From: Candidatus Cloacimonadota bacterium
Lineage (GTDB): Bacteria; Muiribacteriota; UBA6191
Length of the DNA stretch: 45,227 nucleotides
NCBI GenBank assembly: GCA_002402105.1
Contig: NVVD01000008.1
Span: 115,524 to 160,750 of the forward strand
Direction of reading: 5' to 3'
Position 1 is the stretch's first letter. Each line of letters opens with the position of its first letter. This document shows, in pieces, positions 33,684 through 44,014 of the stretch. The translations under genes were made by a program, and so were the position numbers. The notes under the pieces are model-generated. The model saw only the letters and a list, made by a program, of their open reading frames with translations, made no database searches and had not been told where the DNA came from.

Positions 33684-34911
33684 AATGTTTGATCAAAATT
33701 TCGTAGGCTCTTTTATGACCTAAAAAAGCATTTCTTTGTTTAGAATGCTTTTTTGCTTTTGCTTGTATATCTTGGTTAGAAAGAATGTTCTTAAGAGCTT
33801 TTTGTAGATTTTTTTGCATAGACTTACCTTGTGATACCTCTATTGAAACTCCCATTTTTTTAAGGTGCTTTGCATTGTCATACTGGTCAACACCCCAAGG
33901 AATAATAATTTGTGGAATGCCTGCTTGAAGAGATTGAGCACTTGTTCCTATTCCACCATGATGAACGATACCTTGTATTTTGGCTAGAGTATTTTTAAAG
34001 TCTATAGATTTACAAATAATGATATGGTCGCTTTGAAGGTTTTGTATTTGTTCAATAAACTGGGTTACAAATATTCCTTTAATATCTAATTGTTTACAGA
34101 TTTTTGATGCTATTGAAAAAAAATCAGAGATATGAGAGTTTGGTGTGCCTTGAGTAAATAAAATAACATCTTTTTTAGATTGAAAAAACTCTCTGAGCTC
34201 AGTAGGGCTTTTAGTACTATTTAAAGATGCTAATGGAAATCCCGTAATTTGAACTTGTTTTGGCCAGTCGTTTAAATACGCACAAAAAGATTCATCAAAT
34301 AAAGCTAAAATTAATTGTTCTGAATAAATCCAGCTCGTAAAATCAGATATTTTATCTAATCCAATACTTTTTCTTAACTTATTAACTTTTTTAAGGAGTA
34401 ATAAGTTAAGTATAGATTCAAAAGAAAAAAATAAAAAACGTCTTATAAAAATGGGTAGAGAGTTTAAAAAATCATAAGAATTAATTCTAGGAGGGTTAGT
34501 GATAGACTTTAAAAGAATTGGAGCAAAAACTACACTAACAAAATTTATGTTATGCTTTTCTGCAAAGATTTTAGCAGCTATATTTCCTGGGTAGCTAATA
34601 ATTAAGAGGTCTTTTTTGTTTGTTTTTTGAAGCTTTTTAAGCATTGGATCTATTGGATTTAAAACTAAAAAGTCCAGTAACTTTGCTCCTAAAAAAATAG
34701 AATCTTTTACGTTTATACTTTTGAGAGTTGAGATATATTCTTTTTGAGTTCCAACTTCAAGGAAAGCAAAGCCGTGAGAAATAGCTATTTCTTTAAAGTT
34801 TTCGTTTGTCATCAGGGTAACTTGATGATTTTGAGCGAGAAACTCTTTTCCAATAGAGACCATTGGCAGAATATCACCATAAGAACCTAAACTAATAAAT
34901 AATACATTCAA
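33676..34911 (-). CDS. GT1-family glycosyltransferase (UGT/MGT type)
   Basis: 411 residues with the GT-B fold plan. The N-terminal domain begins FISLGSYGDILPMVSIGKEF, the acceptor-side glycine loop typical of bacterial glycolipid and macrolide-type transferases. The C-terminal domain carries VHHGGIGTSAQSLQAGIPQIIIPWGVDQYDNA, the nucleotide-sugar motif of family GT1 with its His, Gly-Gly and Asp-Gln pair. No signal peptide; likely a cytosolic or peripheral enzyme. The acceptor cannot be told: no natural-product or lipid cluster surrounds it. Rhamnolipid- or sterol-type glycosylation are family possibilities only. Confidence 0.88.
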   Translation of the reverse strand: MNVLFISLGSYGDILPMVSIGKEFLAQNHQVTLMTNENFKEIAISHGFAFLEVGTQKEYISTLKSINVKDSIFLGAKLLDFLVLNPIDPMLKKLQKTNKKDLLIISYPGNIAAKIFAEKHNINFVSVVFAPILLKSITNPPRINSYDFLNSLPIFIRRFLFFSFESILNLLLLKKVNKLRKSIGLDKISDFTSWIYSEQLILALFDESFCAYLNDWPKQVQITGFPLASLNSTKSPTELREFFQSKKDVILFTQGTPNSHISDFFSIASKICKQLDIKGIFVTQFIEQIQNLQSDHIIICKSIDFKNTLAKIQGIVHHGGIGTSAQSLQAGIPQIIIPWGVDQYDNAKHLKKMGVSIEVSQGKSMQKNLQKALKNILSNQDIQAKAKKHSKQRNAFLGHKRAYEILIKHFT

Positions 34912-35283
34912 AATGACTTCCTAATCTTAATGAGAGAAAATGTTTTTTATAAAACAGATTTTAAAGATTAATTTAGATCAAAGAAAATATCTCCAAATAT
35001 TATTTTCTTTGAAAATAAAAGAATAAAGGAGAGACAAATTGAGATGATATATTGTCATTTTTGAATGGTTGTAAAATGACTTTATGAATAAGTAAGCATT
35101 TAATTTAGAAAGATTCATTAAAAATTAACAAAAAAATAAAGTTGAATAAGCTGTTTAGAACACAATTTCCAATGAAAAATACCCCGAAGTATATTATAGT
35201 GATTTAGGCATAGAAAATAAGAATGAAAATCTATGTTTTATAGGCATGAATTTTCTTGACAAGATGACTGAGGTGGGCTATAA
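34912..35283. other. Divergent intergenic region upstream of the ATP synthase operon
   Basis: 372 bp, very A+T-rich, between the minus-strand glycosyltransferase and atpZ. It must hold the operon promoter unless the consensus at 35256-35284 is used. No open frame of note, and no hairpin strong enough to name. Confidence 0.6.
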
Positions 35284-35284
35284 A
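35256..35284 (+). promoter_or_regulatory. Consensus-like sigma70 boxes overlapping the atpZ start
   Basis: TTGACA (35256-35261) and TATAAA (35279-35284) are exactly 17 bp apart. The -10 box touches the atpZ ATG at 35284, so transcripts from it would begin about seven bases inside atpZ and serve atpI onward. GAGGTG eight bases before the ATG argues that atpZ is still translated from a longer transcript. May be chance. Confidence 0.35.
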
Positions 35285-35529
35285 TGTCACGATTTACCGA
35301 AGAACTAAAACTTTTAAGTCTATTGCCTCAAGTGGGGCTTGGATTTGTGGTCTGTTTAATCATAGGAGTCAGCAGTGGCTACTGGATAGATCGTCAAATT
35401 GGTACAAAAACAATTGCAACCTTAATAGGCTGTTTCATTGGGATGTGCGCAGGATTATTAGTTTCATATAGATTACTCTTTAGCAAAAAGGTCGACAATG
35501 CAAGAACTAAAAACAGAGATGAGAAGTGA
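35284..35529 (+). CDS. atpZ: AtpZ/AtpI-type small membrane protein of the ATP synthase operon
   Basis: 81 residues with two membrane helices (about 15-33 and 42-65). The pattern GLGFVVCLIIGVSSGYWIDRQIGT, then GCFIGMCAG, matches the AtpZ group (F0F1-ATPase subunit family), found at the head of many atp operons and linked to Na+/Mg2+ handling or c-ring assembly in other bacteria. GAGGTG is the ribosome site. Its end overlaps atpI by 32 bases, so translation is probably coupled. Confidence 0.75.
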   Translation: MSRFTEELKLLSLLPQVGLGFVVCLIIGVSSGYWIDRQIGTKTIATLIGCFIGMCAGLLVSYRLLFSKKVDNARTKNRDEK

Positions 35530-35884
35530 TTTTTTAATTGCTCAGGTCCCTGTGCAGACTTTTTTATTTTTAATGTGGTTTATGCCATTTTTAAATTTGA
35601 GTTTTATTTTAGGTGGTTTAATCAGTCTTGCCAACTTCGAGCTAATGATAAACAAATCTTCAAAGTTAGTCTCTCAAATGGACGAAGAGAGTGATGCAAG
35701 CTCTTTTTATTCTAATTTTATATTTAGATATATGATGATGGCAGGGGTTGTATTTTTTGCAATGTCTTCTCCAAAGACCGTTGTCCCAGCATTTTTAGTA
35801 GGATTATTTAGCATACAGTTTATATTATTTGGAAAAGGCTTATTTCGTGGGATTTTCTTACGGCAACAAGCTAAAAGAGGGTAA
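35498..35884 (+). CDS. atpI: AtpI-like membrane protein
   Basis: 128 residues with four probable membrane helices. Position (after atpZ, before atpB), length and topology fit AtpI, the assembly factor that helps build the c-ring, and specifically Na+-type c-rings in some species. Sequence motifs in this family are weak, so the call is mostly from context. Starts inside atpZ after AAAAGG, and ends two bases before atpB. Confidence 0.7.
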   Translation: MQELKTEMRSDFLIAQVPVQTFLFLMWFMPFLNLSFILGGLISLANFELMINKSSKLVSQMDEESDASSFYSNFIFRYMMMAGVVFFAMSSPKTVVPAFLVGLFSIQFILFGKGLFRGIFLRQQAKRG

Positions 35885-35886
35885 AA

Positions 35887-36615
35887 ATGGAGAACATTGG
35901 TAAAGTAGCTTATTACACCATCGGAAGTGGTGAATTAAAAGACGTAGCAAACAGAACTTGGTTAACAATAACAAGTATTGATTTAGCGACTCTTATGACA
36001 ACTTATCTAATCATGGCATTAATGTTGATTGTAACTTGGTTTGTAGCTCAAAACTTAAAAGAGATACCAGGGCGAGTTCAGTTATTAGCAGAGTGGATTG
36101 TTGGCGGAATAGACCAACTATGTAAAGAGTCCTTAGGAGAAAAACTAGGCAGGTCTTTCACTCCATTTATTACAACTATTTTTGTTTTTCTTGCATTATG
36201 TAACTATAGTGGAGTTTTCTTTTTTCAAGAGCCAACAAAAGATATTAACTTAACTTTGTCTTTAGCTTTAATAGGCTTTTTTGTAGCCCTTTATCAAGCA
36301 TTTAGATTTCAAGGTGTTTTTGGTTATTTCTGGGCTCTATTCTGGGAACCAATTCCAGTAATCATGTTTCCATTAAATGTCATTGGTGAACTTTCAAAAA
36401 TTATCTCTATATCATTTAGATTATTCGGAAATATTTTAGGTGGATCAGTAATTATTGCTGTGGTTTCATGGCTAGTAAATTATTTAGTATTACCAATCGG
36501 TCTAAATGCATTTTTTGGTGTATTTGTAGGAACAATTCAAGCTTTTGTGTTTACAATGTTGACATTAGCATATATATCTCAAGGAATTGAACTTGAAGAA
36601 GAGGCGGCAGTATAA
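35887..36615 (+). CDS. atpB: ATP synthase subunit a
   Basis: 242 residues, five to six membrane helices. Subunit a forms the two ion half-channels beside the c-ring. The conserved stator arginine is R188 in SISFRLFGNILGG, and the last helices (AFVFTMLTLAYISQGIE) match the family. The visible sequence is ordinary F-type, so it must work with whatever c-ring the two c genes make. Its stop overlaps the start of the triple-hairpin c gene (TAATG), giving tight translational coupling. Confidence 0.96.
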   Translation: MENIGKVAYYTIGSGELKDVANRTWLTITSIDLATLMTTYLIMALMLIVTWFVAQNLKEIPGRVQLLAEWIVGGIDQLCKESLGEKLGRSFTPFITTIFVFLALCNYSGVFFFQEPTKDINLTLSLALIGFFVALYQAFRFQGVFGYFWALFWEPIPVIMFPLNVIGELSKIISISFRLFGNILGGSVIIAVVSWLVNYLVLPIGLNAFFGVFVGTIQAFVFTMLTLAYISQGIELEEEAAV

Positions 36616-37367
36616 TGGTATACTCTGAATACGCAAACGAAATCGTAACATCAAGTAAGTATATAGGTGCGGCTCTTGCAATGGGATTTGGTGCAATGGG
36701 TGCTGGTCTTGGTACATTTAAGTCAGCTGTTTCAGCTGTACAAGGTATGGCAAGACAACCAAAACAAGATATGTTGATTTTAAGAACGATGTTAATAACT
36801 CAAGCAGTAACAGAGTCTGCTTCAATCTTTGCATTGGTAGTAGCTTGTTTATTGTTGTTTGTACCAACATCAGTAGTAACACCAGATAATTACTTTTATA
36901 TAGCTTCTGGAATGATTGCAACTGGTTTTGCAATGGGTCTTGGAGCGATTGGTGGCGGTATAGGAATGGGTCTGACAGGTGAAAAAGCTTGCTCAGGAGT
37001 TTCAAGAAACCCTGAATCAGTAAGTGAGGTACAGTTTGTACATTTACTTGGCTCAGCAGTAGCCGGAAACCCATCAGTTTTTGGGTTGGTAGTAGCTCTT
37101 TTGATTTTTATATTTGATTATTCTCAAACAATGGTTTTACCTCAAGCGTTTGCTTTGATGGGAGCGGGAATATCAATGGGTCTTGGAGCAATTGGATGTG
37201 GGATAGGTTGTGGAATACCTGGTGGTGCAGCTTGTGAAGCTGTAGCGAAAAAGCCAGAAAGTCGACCAGTATTTGTTCGTACGATGCTAATCGGGCAAGC
37301 AGTATCTCAATCAACATCTGTATATGCATTAGTAATAGCATTTTTATTGTTATACGTAGTTAAGTAA
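36615..37367 (+). CDS. Triple-hairpin ATP synthase c subunit with a single ion-binding carboxylate
   Basis: 250 residues, made of three F-type c hairpins in a row (about 12-84, 95-168, 177-250), each with the glycine-rich first helix and a polar loop (RQP, RNP, KKP). Lined up with the 86-residue c next door, the ion-carrying Glu is kept in hairpin 1 (E67, QAVTESAS), is Gly151 in hairpin 2 (SAVAGNPS), and Gln232 in hairpin 3 (QAVSQSTS). The first-helix Glu (E35 of the single c) is T34, M118 and C199. So only one of three hairpins can carry an ion in the usual way. Fused c subunits with fewer sites than hairpins are known in V-type and A-type rotors and in Acetobacterium; a three-hairpin form inside an F-type operon beside a normal c is unusual. 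Probably co-assembles with it. Confidence 0.93.
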   Translation: MVYSEYANEIVTSSKYIGAALAMGFGAMGAGLGTFKSAVSAVQGMARQPKQDMLILRTMLITQAVTESASIFALVVACLLLFVPTSVVTPDNYFYIASGMIATGFAMGLGAIGGGIGMGLTGEKACSGVSRNPESVSEVQFVHLLGSAVAGNPSVFGLVVALLIFIFDYSQTMVLPQAFALMGAGISMGLGAIGCGIGCGIPGGAACEAVAKKPESRPVFVRTMLIGQAVSQSTSVYALVIAFLLLYVVK

Positions 37368-37392
37368 GATAGGTAATTAAATAATAAATAAA

Positions 37393-37420
37393 TTAATTAA
37401 CTGTTTGGTTGATTAATTAA
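37393..37420 (+). other. A+T hairpin between the two c genes
   Basis: TTAATTAA at 37393-37400 and 37413-37420 can pair around a 12-base loop. It lies in the only sizeable gap (70 bp) inside the operon, just before a strong CGGAGG ribosome site. It may mark an RNA-processing point that lets the two c subunits be made at different levels; inference. Confidence 0.35.
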
Positions 37421-37437
37421 ATCTAACGGAGGAAAAA

Positions 37438-37698
37438 ATGGCGGCAGACGTAACGACAGCAGCAGCAGTAATTACTGGTTGTAAGTATTTAGGTGCAGGA
37501 ATTTGTATGGGACTTGGTGCTATTGGGCCTGGTATTGGAGAAGGTTTTGTAGCTGGAAAAGCATGTGAAGGAATTTCACATCAACCAGAGCAAGCTAATC
37601 TACTAACAAGAACAATGCTTATTGGGCAAGCTGTATCTGAATCAACAGGAATCTACTCTTTGGTTATTTCTCTTCTTTTGATGTTTGTTGTTAACTAA
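37438..37698 (+). CDS. atpE: ATP synthase subunit c (single hairpin, Na+-type site)
   Basis: 86 residues, two helices and a polar loop (ISHQPEQ). The ion site matches sodium c-rings: Q64, E68, S69, T70 and Y73 in GQAVSESTGIYSLV. The first-helix position that is Gln32 in Ilyobacter is Glu35 here (GPGIGEG), the two-carboxylate form known from Fusobacterium nucleatum, which is a Na+ rotor. Strong ribosome site CGGAGG suggests high translation, as expected for the main ring subunit. It should mix with the triple-hairpin c to form the ring. Confidence 0.96.
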   Translation: MAADVTTAAAVITGCKYLGAGICMGLGAIGPGIGEGFVAGKACEGISHQPEQANLLTRTMLIGQAVSESTGIYSLVISLLLMFVVN

Positions 37699-37723
37699 TC
37701 AATAATTCTCAGAAAGGGAAGCT

Positions 37724-38140
37724 ATGATTGATATTAACATTACAGTAGTAATACAAACATTCAATTTTTTAGTTTTGTATTATTTGTTAAAGTGGGTCTT
37801 TTTTGCCCCGATTCTAAAAGTTATGGACGCAAGAAATGAAAAATTGCGCTCTTTAGCTAGAGGTTTCAAGGATGAAAAAGATGAGATTGCTAATTTGCAA
37901 AATGAATATGACTCTCATATGAAAGAGATTTATTCAGAAGCAGGGGCAATTCGTGCTAAAAGCAAAGAAGAAGCTGAAAATAAAAAGAAGAGTTTACTGC
38001 AAAAAGCAAATGAAGAGGCAGCTAGATTATTAACTCAAAAAAAGAAGACAATTGATACTAGTGTTATAGAACTTGAAAAAGCTCTAAGCAATGAGGTAGC
38101 AGGTCTTCAGGGTGAAGTACTAAAAAAGTTTATAGGATAG
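37724..38140 (+). CDS. ATP synthase b'-type stator subunit
   Basis: 138 residues. One membrane helix near the N-terminus (VIQTFNFLVLYYLLKWVFFAPI) with the family's Asn and Pro, then a long charged helix (about 30-138). Subunit b/b' makes the peripheral stalk that holds alpha/beta still. There are two b-like genes in a row, as in operons with a b/b' heterodimer; this first, shorter one without a signal sequence is called b' by order and length. Ribosome site AAAGGGAAG. Confidence 0.88.
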   Translation: MIDINITVVIQTFNFLVLYYLLKWVFFAPILKVMDARNEKLRSLARGFKDEKDEIANLQNEYDSHMKEIYSEAGAIRAKSKEEAENKKKSLLQKANEEAARLLTQKKKTIDTSVIELEKALSNEVAGLQGEVLKKFIG

Positions 38141-38151
38141 GCGGAAAGAAT

Positions 38152-38736
38152 ATGAAGATAACCCATATAGGTTTGAAACAAATATGTTTTCTTGGTCTAG
38201 TGTTTGCTGGAGCAAGCCTAAGCACTGTAAGTGCTGAAGCTGTAACAGAGGTTTTACCAATACATAAAACACCAACATGGAAGCTTTTTTGGGACATCAC
38301 AAACTTTGCTGTTCTGATATTTTTGTTTAATAAATATCTGACACCGATGTTAAATACGGCGGTAGAAGAAGGAATAGAAGAGATTGAGGTTGGTCTAGGT
38401 GAAGAAGAACGACAAAAACAAGCTTTAAAAAGTCAGATTGAGGAGTTAAAATCTCAATTAGATGGAATTGTATCTCATAAGAAAAGTGAACTTGCTCAAG
38501 CAGATCTTGATGGAGTTAAGATTAAGAAAGAAATTCTTGATCATGCTAGACAACTTGAGATGAAAACGATTGATAAAGTAGAGGTAGATGCATTGGGATA
38601 TTTTAATAATAGTATTCAAATTGTTAAAAATGCTTTTACTAAAAAAGTTTTTAGTGGTGCAAAAAATCAGATAAAGCAAAACGAACAACAAGCAAGCTTA
38701 AGTACTTATAGTACTGGTTTGATTAATGGGTTGTAG
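38152..38736 (+). CDS. atpF: ATP synthase subunit b
   Basis: 194 residues. It has an extra N-terminal hydrophobic stretch that looks like a cleavable signal (CFLGLVFAGASLSTVSAEA), then the b membrane helix (KLFWDITNFAVLIFLFNKYLTP), then a long Glu/Lys/Gln-rich helix. An extended, signal-bearing b is seen in some other bacteria with paired b genes. It should dimerise with the b' product and contact delta at the top. Starts 11 bp after b' and ends 8 bp before atpH. Confidence 0.9.
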   Translation: MKITHIGLKQICFLGLVFAGASLSTVSAEAVTEVLPIHKTPTWKLFWDITNFAVLIFLFNKYLTPMLNTAVEEGIEEIEVGLGEEERQKQALKSQIEELKSQLDGIVSHKKSELAQADLDGVKIKKEILDHARQLEMKTIDKVEVDALGYFNNSIQIVKNAFTKKVFSGAKNQIKQNEQQASLSTYSTGLINGL

Positions 38737-38744
38737 GAGATAAG

Positions 38745-39299
38745 ATGAGTAAAGAAAATGTAGTTGCAGTTAGATATGCACAAGCGTTATTGTCCTCTTT
38801 ATCAAATGAAACTCAATATGATTTTGCTTATACTGAATTAAAAGATCTTACATCAACTTTTGAAAATTCAGAAGACTTTGTAAGAGTGGTTGAAAGTCCT
38901 CTTTTTAAAAAGAAGTATAAGATGGATGTGCTTAAAGCAATACTTGCAAAAGCACAATATTCAAAAGAGATTTCAAATCTTGCTTTACTTTTATTGAGAG
39001 AAGAAAGATTTTCTCTGATTGCATTAATAACTAAATCTTATAAAATTGTTTTAAATGAAAAGTTGTCAAGAGCATTAGCAAAAGTTGAAGTAGCACAAGA
39101 GTTGAGTTCATCTGACAAGACAGAGCTTGAAGGTAAATTAAAGACGTTATCAGGAAAAACCCTAGAAGTAACATATGTTATAAATTCAGAGTTACTTGGT
39201 GGTTTTGTTGCTCAAATAGACCATGATATATGGGACTATAGTATTAAAGGGCAACTAGAAGATATGGGAAATAAAATTCTCAATATGCGTATAGGTTAA
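38745..39299 (+). CDS. atpH: ATP synthase subunit delta
   Basis: 184 residues, normal. N-terminal helical domain begins VAVRYAQALLSSL, the family pattern, and the C-terminal domain has INSELLGGFVAQIDHDIWDYSIKGQL (in parts), close to the common GG-x-x-x-(I/V)-G-D-x-x-x-D-x-S motif. Delta joins the peripheral stalk to the alpha subunits. GGAG upstream; the stop is next to the alpha gene. Confidence 0.95.
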   Translation: MSKENVVAVRYAQALLSSLSNETQYDFAYTELKDLTSTFENSEDFVRVVESPLFKKKYKMDVLKAILAKAQYSKEISNLALLLLREERFSLIALITKSYKIVLNEKLSRALAKVEVAQELSSSDKTELEGKLKTLSGKTLEVTYVINSELLGGFVAQIDHDIWDYSIKGQLEDMGNKILNMRIG

Positions 39300-39320
39300 T
39301 TGGTTTATAAGGCGGGAAGA

Positions 39321-40841
39321 ATGCAAATCAAACCAGAAGAAATTACTAAAATAATAAAAGAGCAAATTCAAGGTTTCGAATCTGGAGACAAACAAAAGAG
39401 CGTTGGTTATGTAACTACCGTTGCTGATGGTATCGTTTCCATATATGGACTTGAAAGTGCTATGGTCGGTGAATTACTAGAATTCCCGAATGATATATAT
39501 GGAATGGTTTTAAACCTTAATACAGGATCTGTTGGATGTGCACTTATGGGTGACTTCACAAAGATTCGTGAAGGTGATGAAGTCAAATCTACAGGGCAAG
39601 TTATGTCTGTGCCAGTAGGTAAAGAATTGTTAGGTCGAGTTGTAAACCCTCTAGGGCAGCCAATTGACGGAAAAGGTCCTATTGCAACAAGTAGAACTAG
39701 ACCAGTTGAAAAAATTGCAGCGGGAATCATTGATAGAAAGCACGTACATGAACCAATGCAAACAGGAATCAAAGCGATTGACGCTATGGTACCTGTTGGT
39801 AGAGGGCAAAGAGAGCTAATTATTGGTGATCGTCAAACAGGTAAGACAGCTATAGCAATTGATACAATTATCAATCAAAAAGATACAGGTGTTATTTCTA
39901 TTTATGTAGCTATTGGACAAAAAATGTCTACAGTAGCTAACGTAGTTAGAATTTTAGAAGAGCATGATGCATTAAAAAATACAATTATTGTAGCGTCATC
40001 TGGAGCAGATCCTGCTCCACTGACATATTTAGCACCATTTACTGGTATCACAATGGCAGAAGAGTTCATGTATGAAGATAAAGCTGCTTGTTTAATCGTC
40101 TATGATGATTTATCAAAACATGCTGTAGCTTATCGTGAAATGTCTCTACTATTAAAAAGACCTCCAGGGCGTGAAGCATATCCTGGAGATGTTTTTTACT
40201 TACACTCAAGATTACTTGAAAGAGCTGTAAAGCTAAGTGATGAGTTAGGTGCAGGTTCAATAACTGCTTTACCTATCATTGAAACTCAGGCTTCTGATGT
40301 TTCTGCTTATATTCCAACAAACGTAATTTCGATTACTGATGGTCAAATTTATTTAAATATTGATTTATTTAATTCTGGTCAAAGACCAGCAATTGATGTT
40401 GGTTTATCTGTATCTCGTGTAGGTGGAGATGCTCAAATTAAGGCTTATAAAAAAGTGGCTGGTACACTTAGGCTTGATTTAGCTCAATATCGAGAATTAG
40501 CAGCTTTTGCTCAATTTGGTAGTGATTTAGACGAAGCAACTCAAAAGCAGTTAGCAAGAGGTGAAAGAACTCTACAGATCTTAAAGCAAGGTCAGTATGT
40601 TCCTTTACATGTTGGATATCAAACATTATCTATTTATGCAGTAACATCTGGTCAATTAGATGATATTCCGGTAAATAAAATTTGTGATTTTGAAGTAGAA
40701 TATCATGAGTTTATTGCTAGAAAATACAGCACATTAGCTAAAGATATTGAAGCTAAAAAAGAGATGACTTCAGATATAAAAACAGCTGTTGATAAATCTT
40801 TGAGTGAGTTTAAACAAGAGTTTTTAGCTAAGTTAAATTAA
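39321..40841 (+). CDS. atpA: ATP synthase subunit alpha
   Basis: 506 residues from the ATG at 39321, preceded by GGCGGGAAG; an in-frame TTG at 39300 would add seven residues and is less likely. Non-catalytic nucleotide-binding subunit of F1. P-loop [38 protein letters not shown] (in parts) and the signature [14 protein letters not shown] are all in place. Highly conserved and ordinary. Confidence 0.98.
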   Translation: MQIKPEEITKIIKEQIQGFESGDKQKSVGYVTTVADGIVSIYGLESAMVGELLEFPNDIYGMVLNLNTGSVGCALMGDFTKIREGDEVKSTGQVMSVPVGKELLGRVVNPLGQPIDGKGPIATSRTRPVEKIAAGIIDRKHVHEPMQTGIKAIDAMVPVGRGQRELIIGDRQTGKTAIAIDTIINQKDTGVISIYVAIGQKMSTVANVVRILEEHDALKNTIIVASSGADPAPLTYLAPFTGITMAEEFMYEDKAACLIVYDDLSKHAVAYREMSLLLKRPPGREAYPGDVFYLHSRLLERAVKLSDELGAGSITALPIIETQASDVSAYIPTNVISITDGQIYLNIDLFNSGQRPAIDVGLSVSRVGGDAQIKAYKKVAGTLRLDLAQYRELAAFAQFGSDLDEATQKQLARGERTLQILKQGQYVPLHVGYQTLSIYAVTSGQLDDIPVNKICDFEVEYHEFIARKYSTLAKDIEAKKEMTSDIKTAVDKSLSEFKQEFLAKLN

Positions 40842-40851
40842 GGACTGAGCT

Positions 40852-43162
<2,311 letters not shown>

Positions 43163-43172
43163 GGTAGGAATT

Positions 43173-43601
43173 ATGTCTGAAGAAATTCATGTTAAAGTAT
43201 TGAGTCCTGGTTTTGAGCCTGTTGAAAAAACGGTAGACTATGTTAGCGCATATGCTTCTGATGGTGGGATGCAAATTTACCCAGGTCATGCACCAATAGC
43301 TTTTGCTTTAGGTGTAGGTGCTTTAAAATTACATGTTGGTCAAGAAACTATTAACTTAGCAGTTTTTGGTGGAATTGGGCACATGAAAGGTGATGAATTA
43401 ATAATTTTTTCACCTTGTGTTGAAAGAGAAGACGAAATATGTACAGATCGTGCAAGTGCGGCTTTAGAACGTGTAAAAAAACGTTTTGCTGGACATGACC
43501 CACAAATTCCAAAAGGAAAAATGGATCAACCTAGATTATATAAATCTAAAGCAAGAGCTGAAGTACGTTTAAAAATGAAAGGACTGCTTGATAATGAATG
43601 A
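43173..43601 (+). CDS. atpC: ATP synthase subunit epsilon
   Basis: 142 residues. The N-terminal beta-sandwich has VKVLSPGFEPVEKTVDYVSAY and GGMQIYPGHAPIAFALGVGALKL, the family's GxxGILPGHxPL region. The C-terminal part is helical and Lys/Arg-rich, and may act as the inhibitory helix pair. Its stop overlaps the start of ebfC by eight bases, which ties the next gene to the operon. Confidence 0.95.
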   Translation: MSEEIHVKVLSPGFEPVEKTVDYVSAYASDGGMQIYPGHAPIAFALGVGALKLHVGQETINLAVFGGIGHMKGDELIIFSPCVEREDEICTDRASAALERVKKRFAGHDPQIPKGKMDQPRLYKSKARAEVRLKMKGLLDNE

Positions 43602-43908
43602 TCAAATGAGCAAATTGTTGAAACAAGCTCAACAAATGCAAACAGACATGCAAGATAAGCAATCTCGTTTAAACGATATGACTTTTACTGGTTCTGCTGG
43701 TGGTGGAATGGCTGAAGTTGTTGTTGATGGGCAAATGAATGTCAAATCAGTAAAAATTATGCCAGAAGCTGTAGATCCAGATGATGTAGAAATGTTAGAA
43801 GATGTAATCTTGGCTGCTATACAAGAGGCACAAAAGAAAGCATCTGAAGAGAAAGAAACTGAGATGTCATCTGTAATGGGTGGCTTAAAAATTCCAGGTT
43901 TATTTTAA
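43594..43908 (+). CDS. ebfC: YbaB/EbfC nucleoid-associated protein
   Basis: 104 residues from the ATG at 43594 (two codons after an in-frame TTG). MSKLLKQAQQMQTDMQDKQ starts the N-terminal helix; GSAGGGMAEVVVDGQMNVKSVKI is the conserved core; the C-terminus MSSVMGGLKIPGLF is the usual end. These small dimers bind DNA. The gene is often next to dnaX and recR; here it is the last gene of the atp operon, overlapping atpC, which is an uncommon place. Confidence 0.95.
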   Translation: MNDQMSKLLKQAQQMQTDMQDKQSRLNDMTFTGSAGGGMAEVVVDGQMNVKSVKIMPEAVDPDDVEMLEDVILAAIQEAQKKASEEKETEMSSVMGGLKIPGLF

Positions 43909-43917
43909 ATATATTTT

Positions 43918-43959
43918 AAAAGCCTTTGTAACGACTAGTTACAAAGGCTTTTTTTTTTT
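43918..43959 (+). terminator. Terminator of the ATP synthase operon
   Basis: Twelve-base stem AGCCTTTGTAAC (43921-43932) with GTTACAAAGGCT (43938-43949), five-base loop, flanked by A run and long T run. Confidence 0.95.
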
Positions 43960-44014
43960 AGTTGTGGTAAAGTGTTTTTATTAGGTAAGAAATTTATACT
44001 ATCTGAGAGATTGA

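Noticed and set aside
36718..37341. Two minus-strand frames opposite the triple c gene
   Set aside because: Leu/Gln-rich shadows of Gly/Ala-rich coding sequence.
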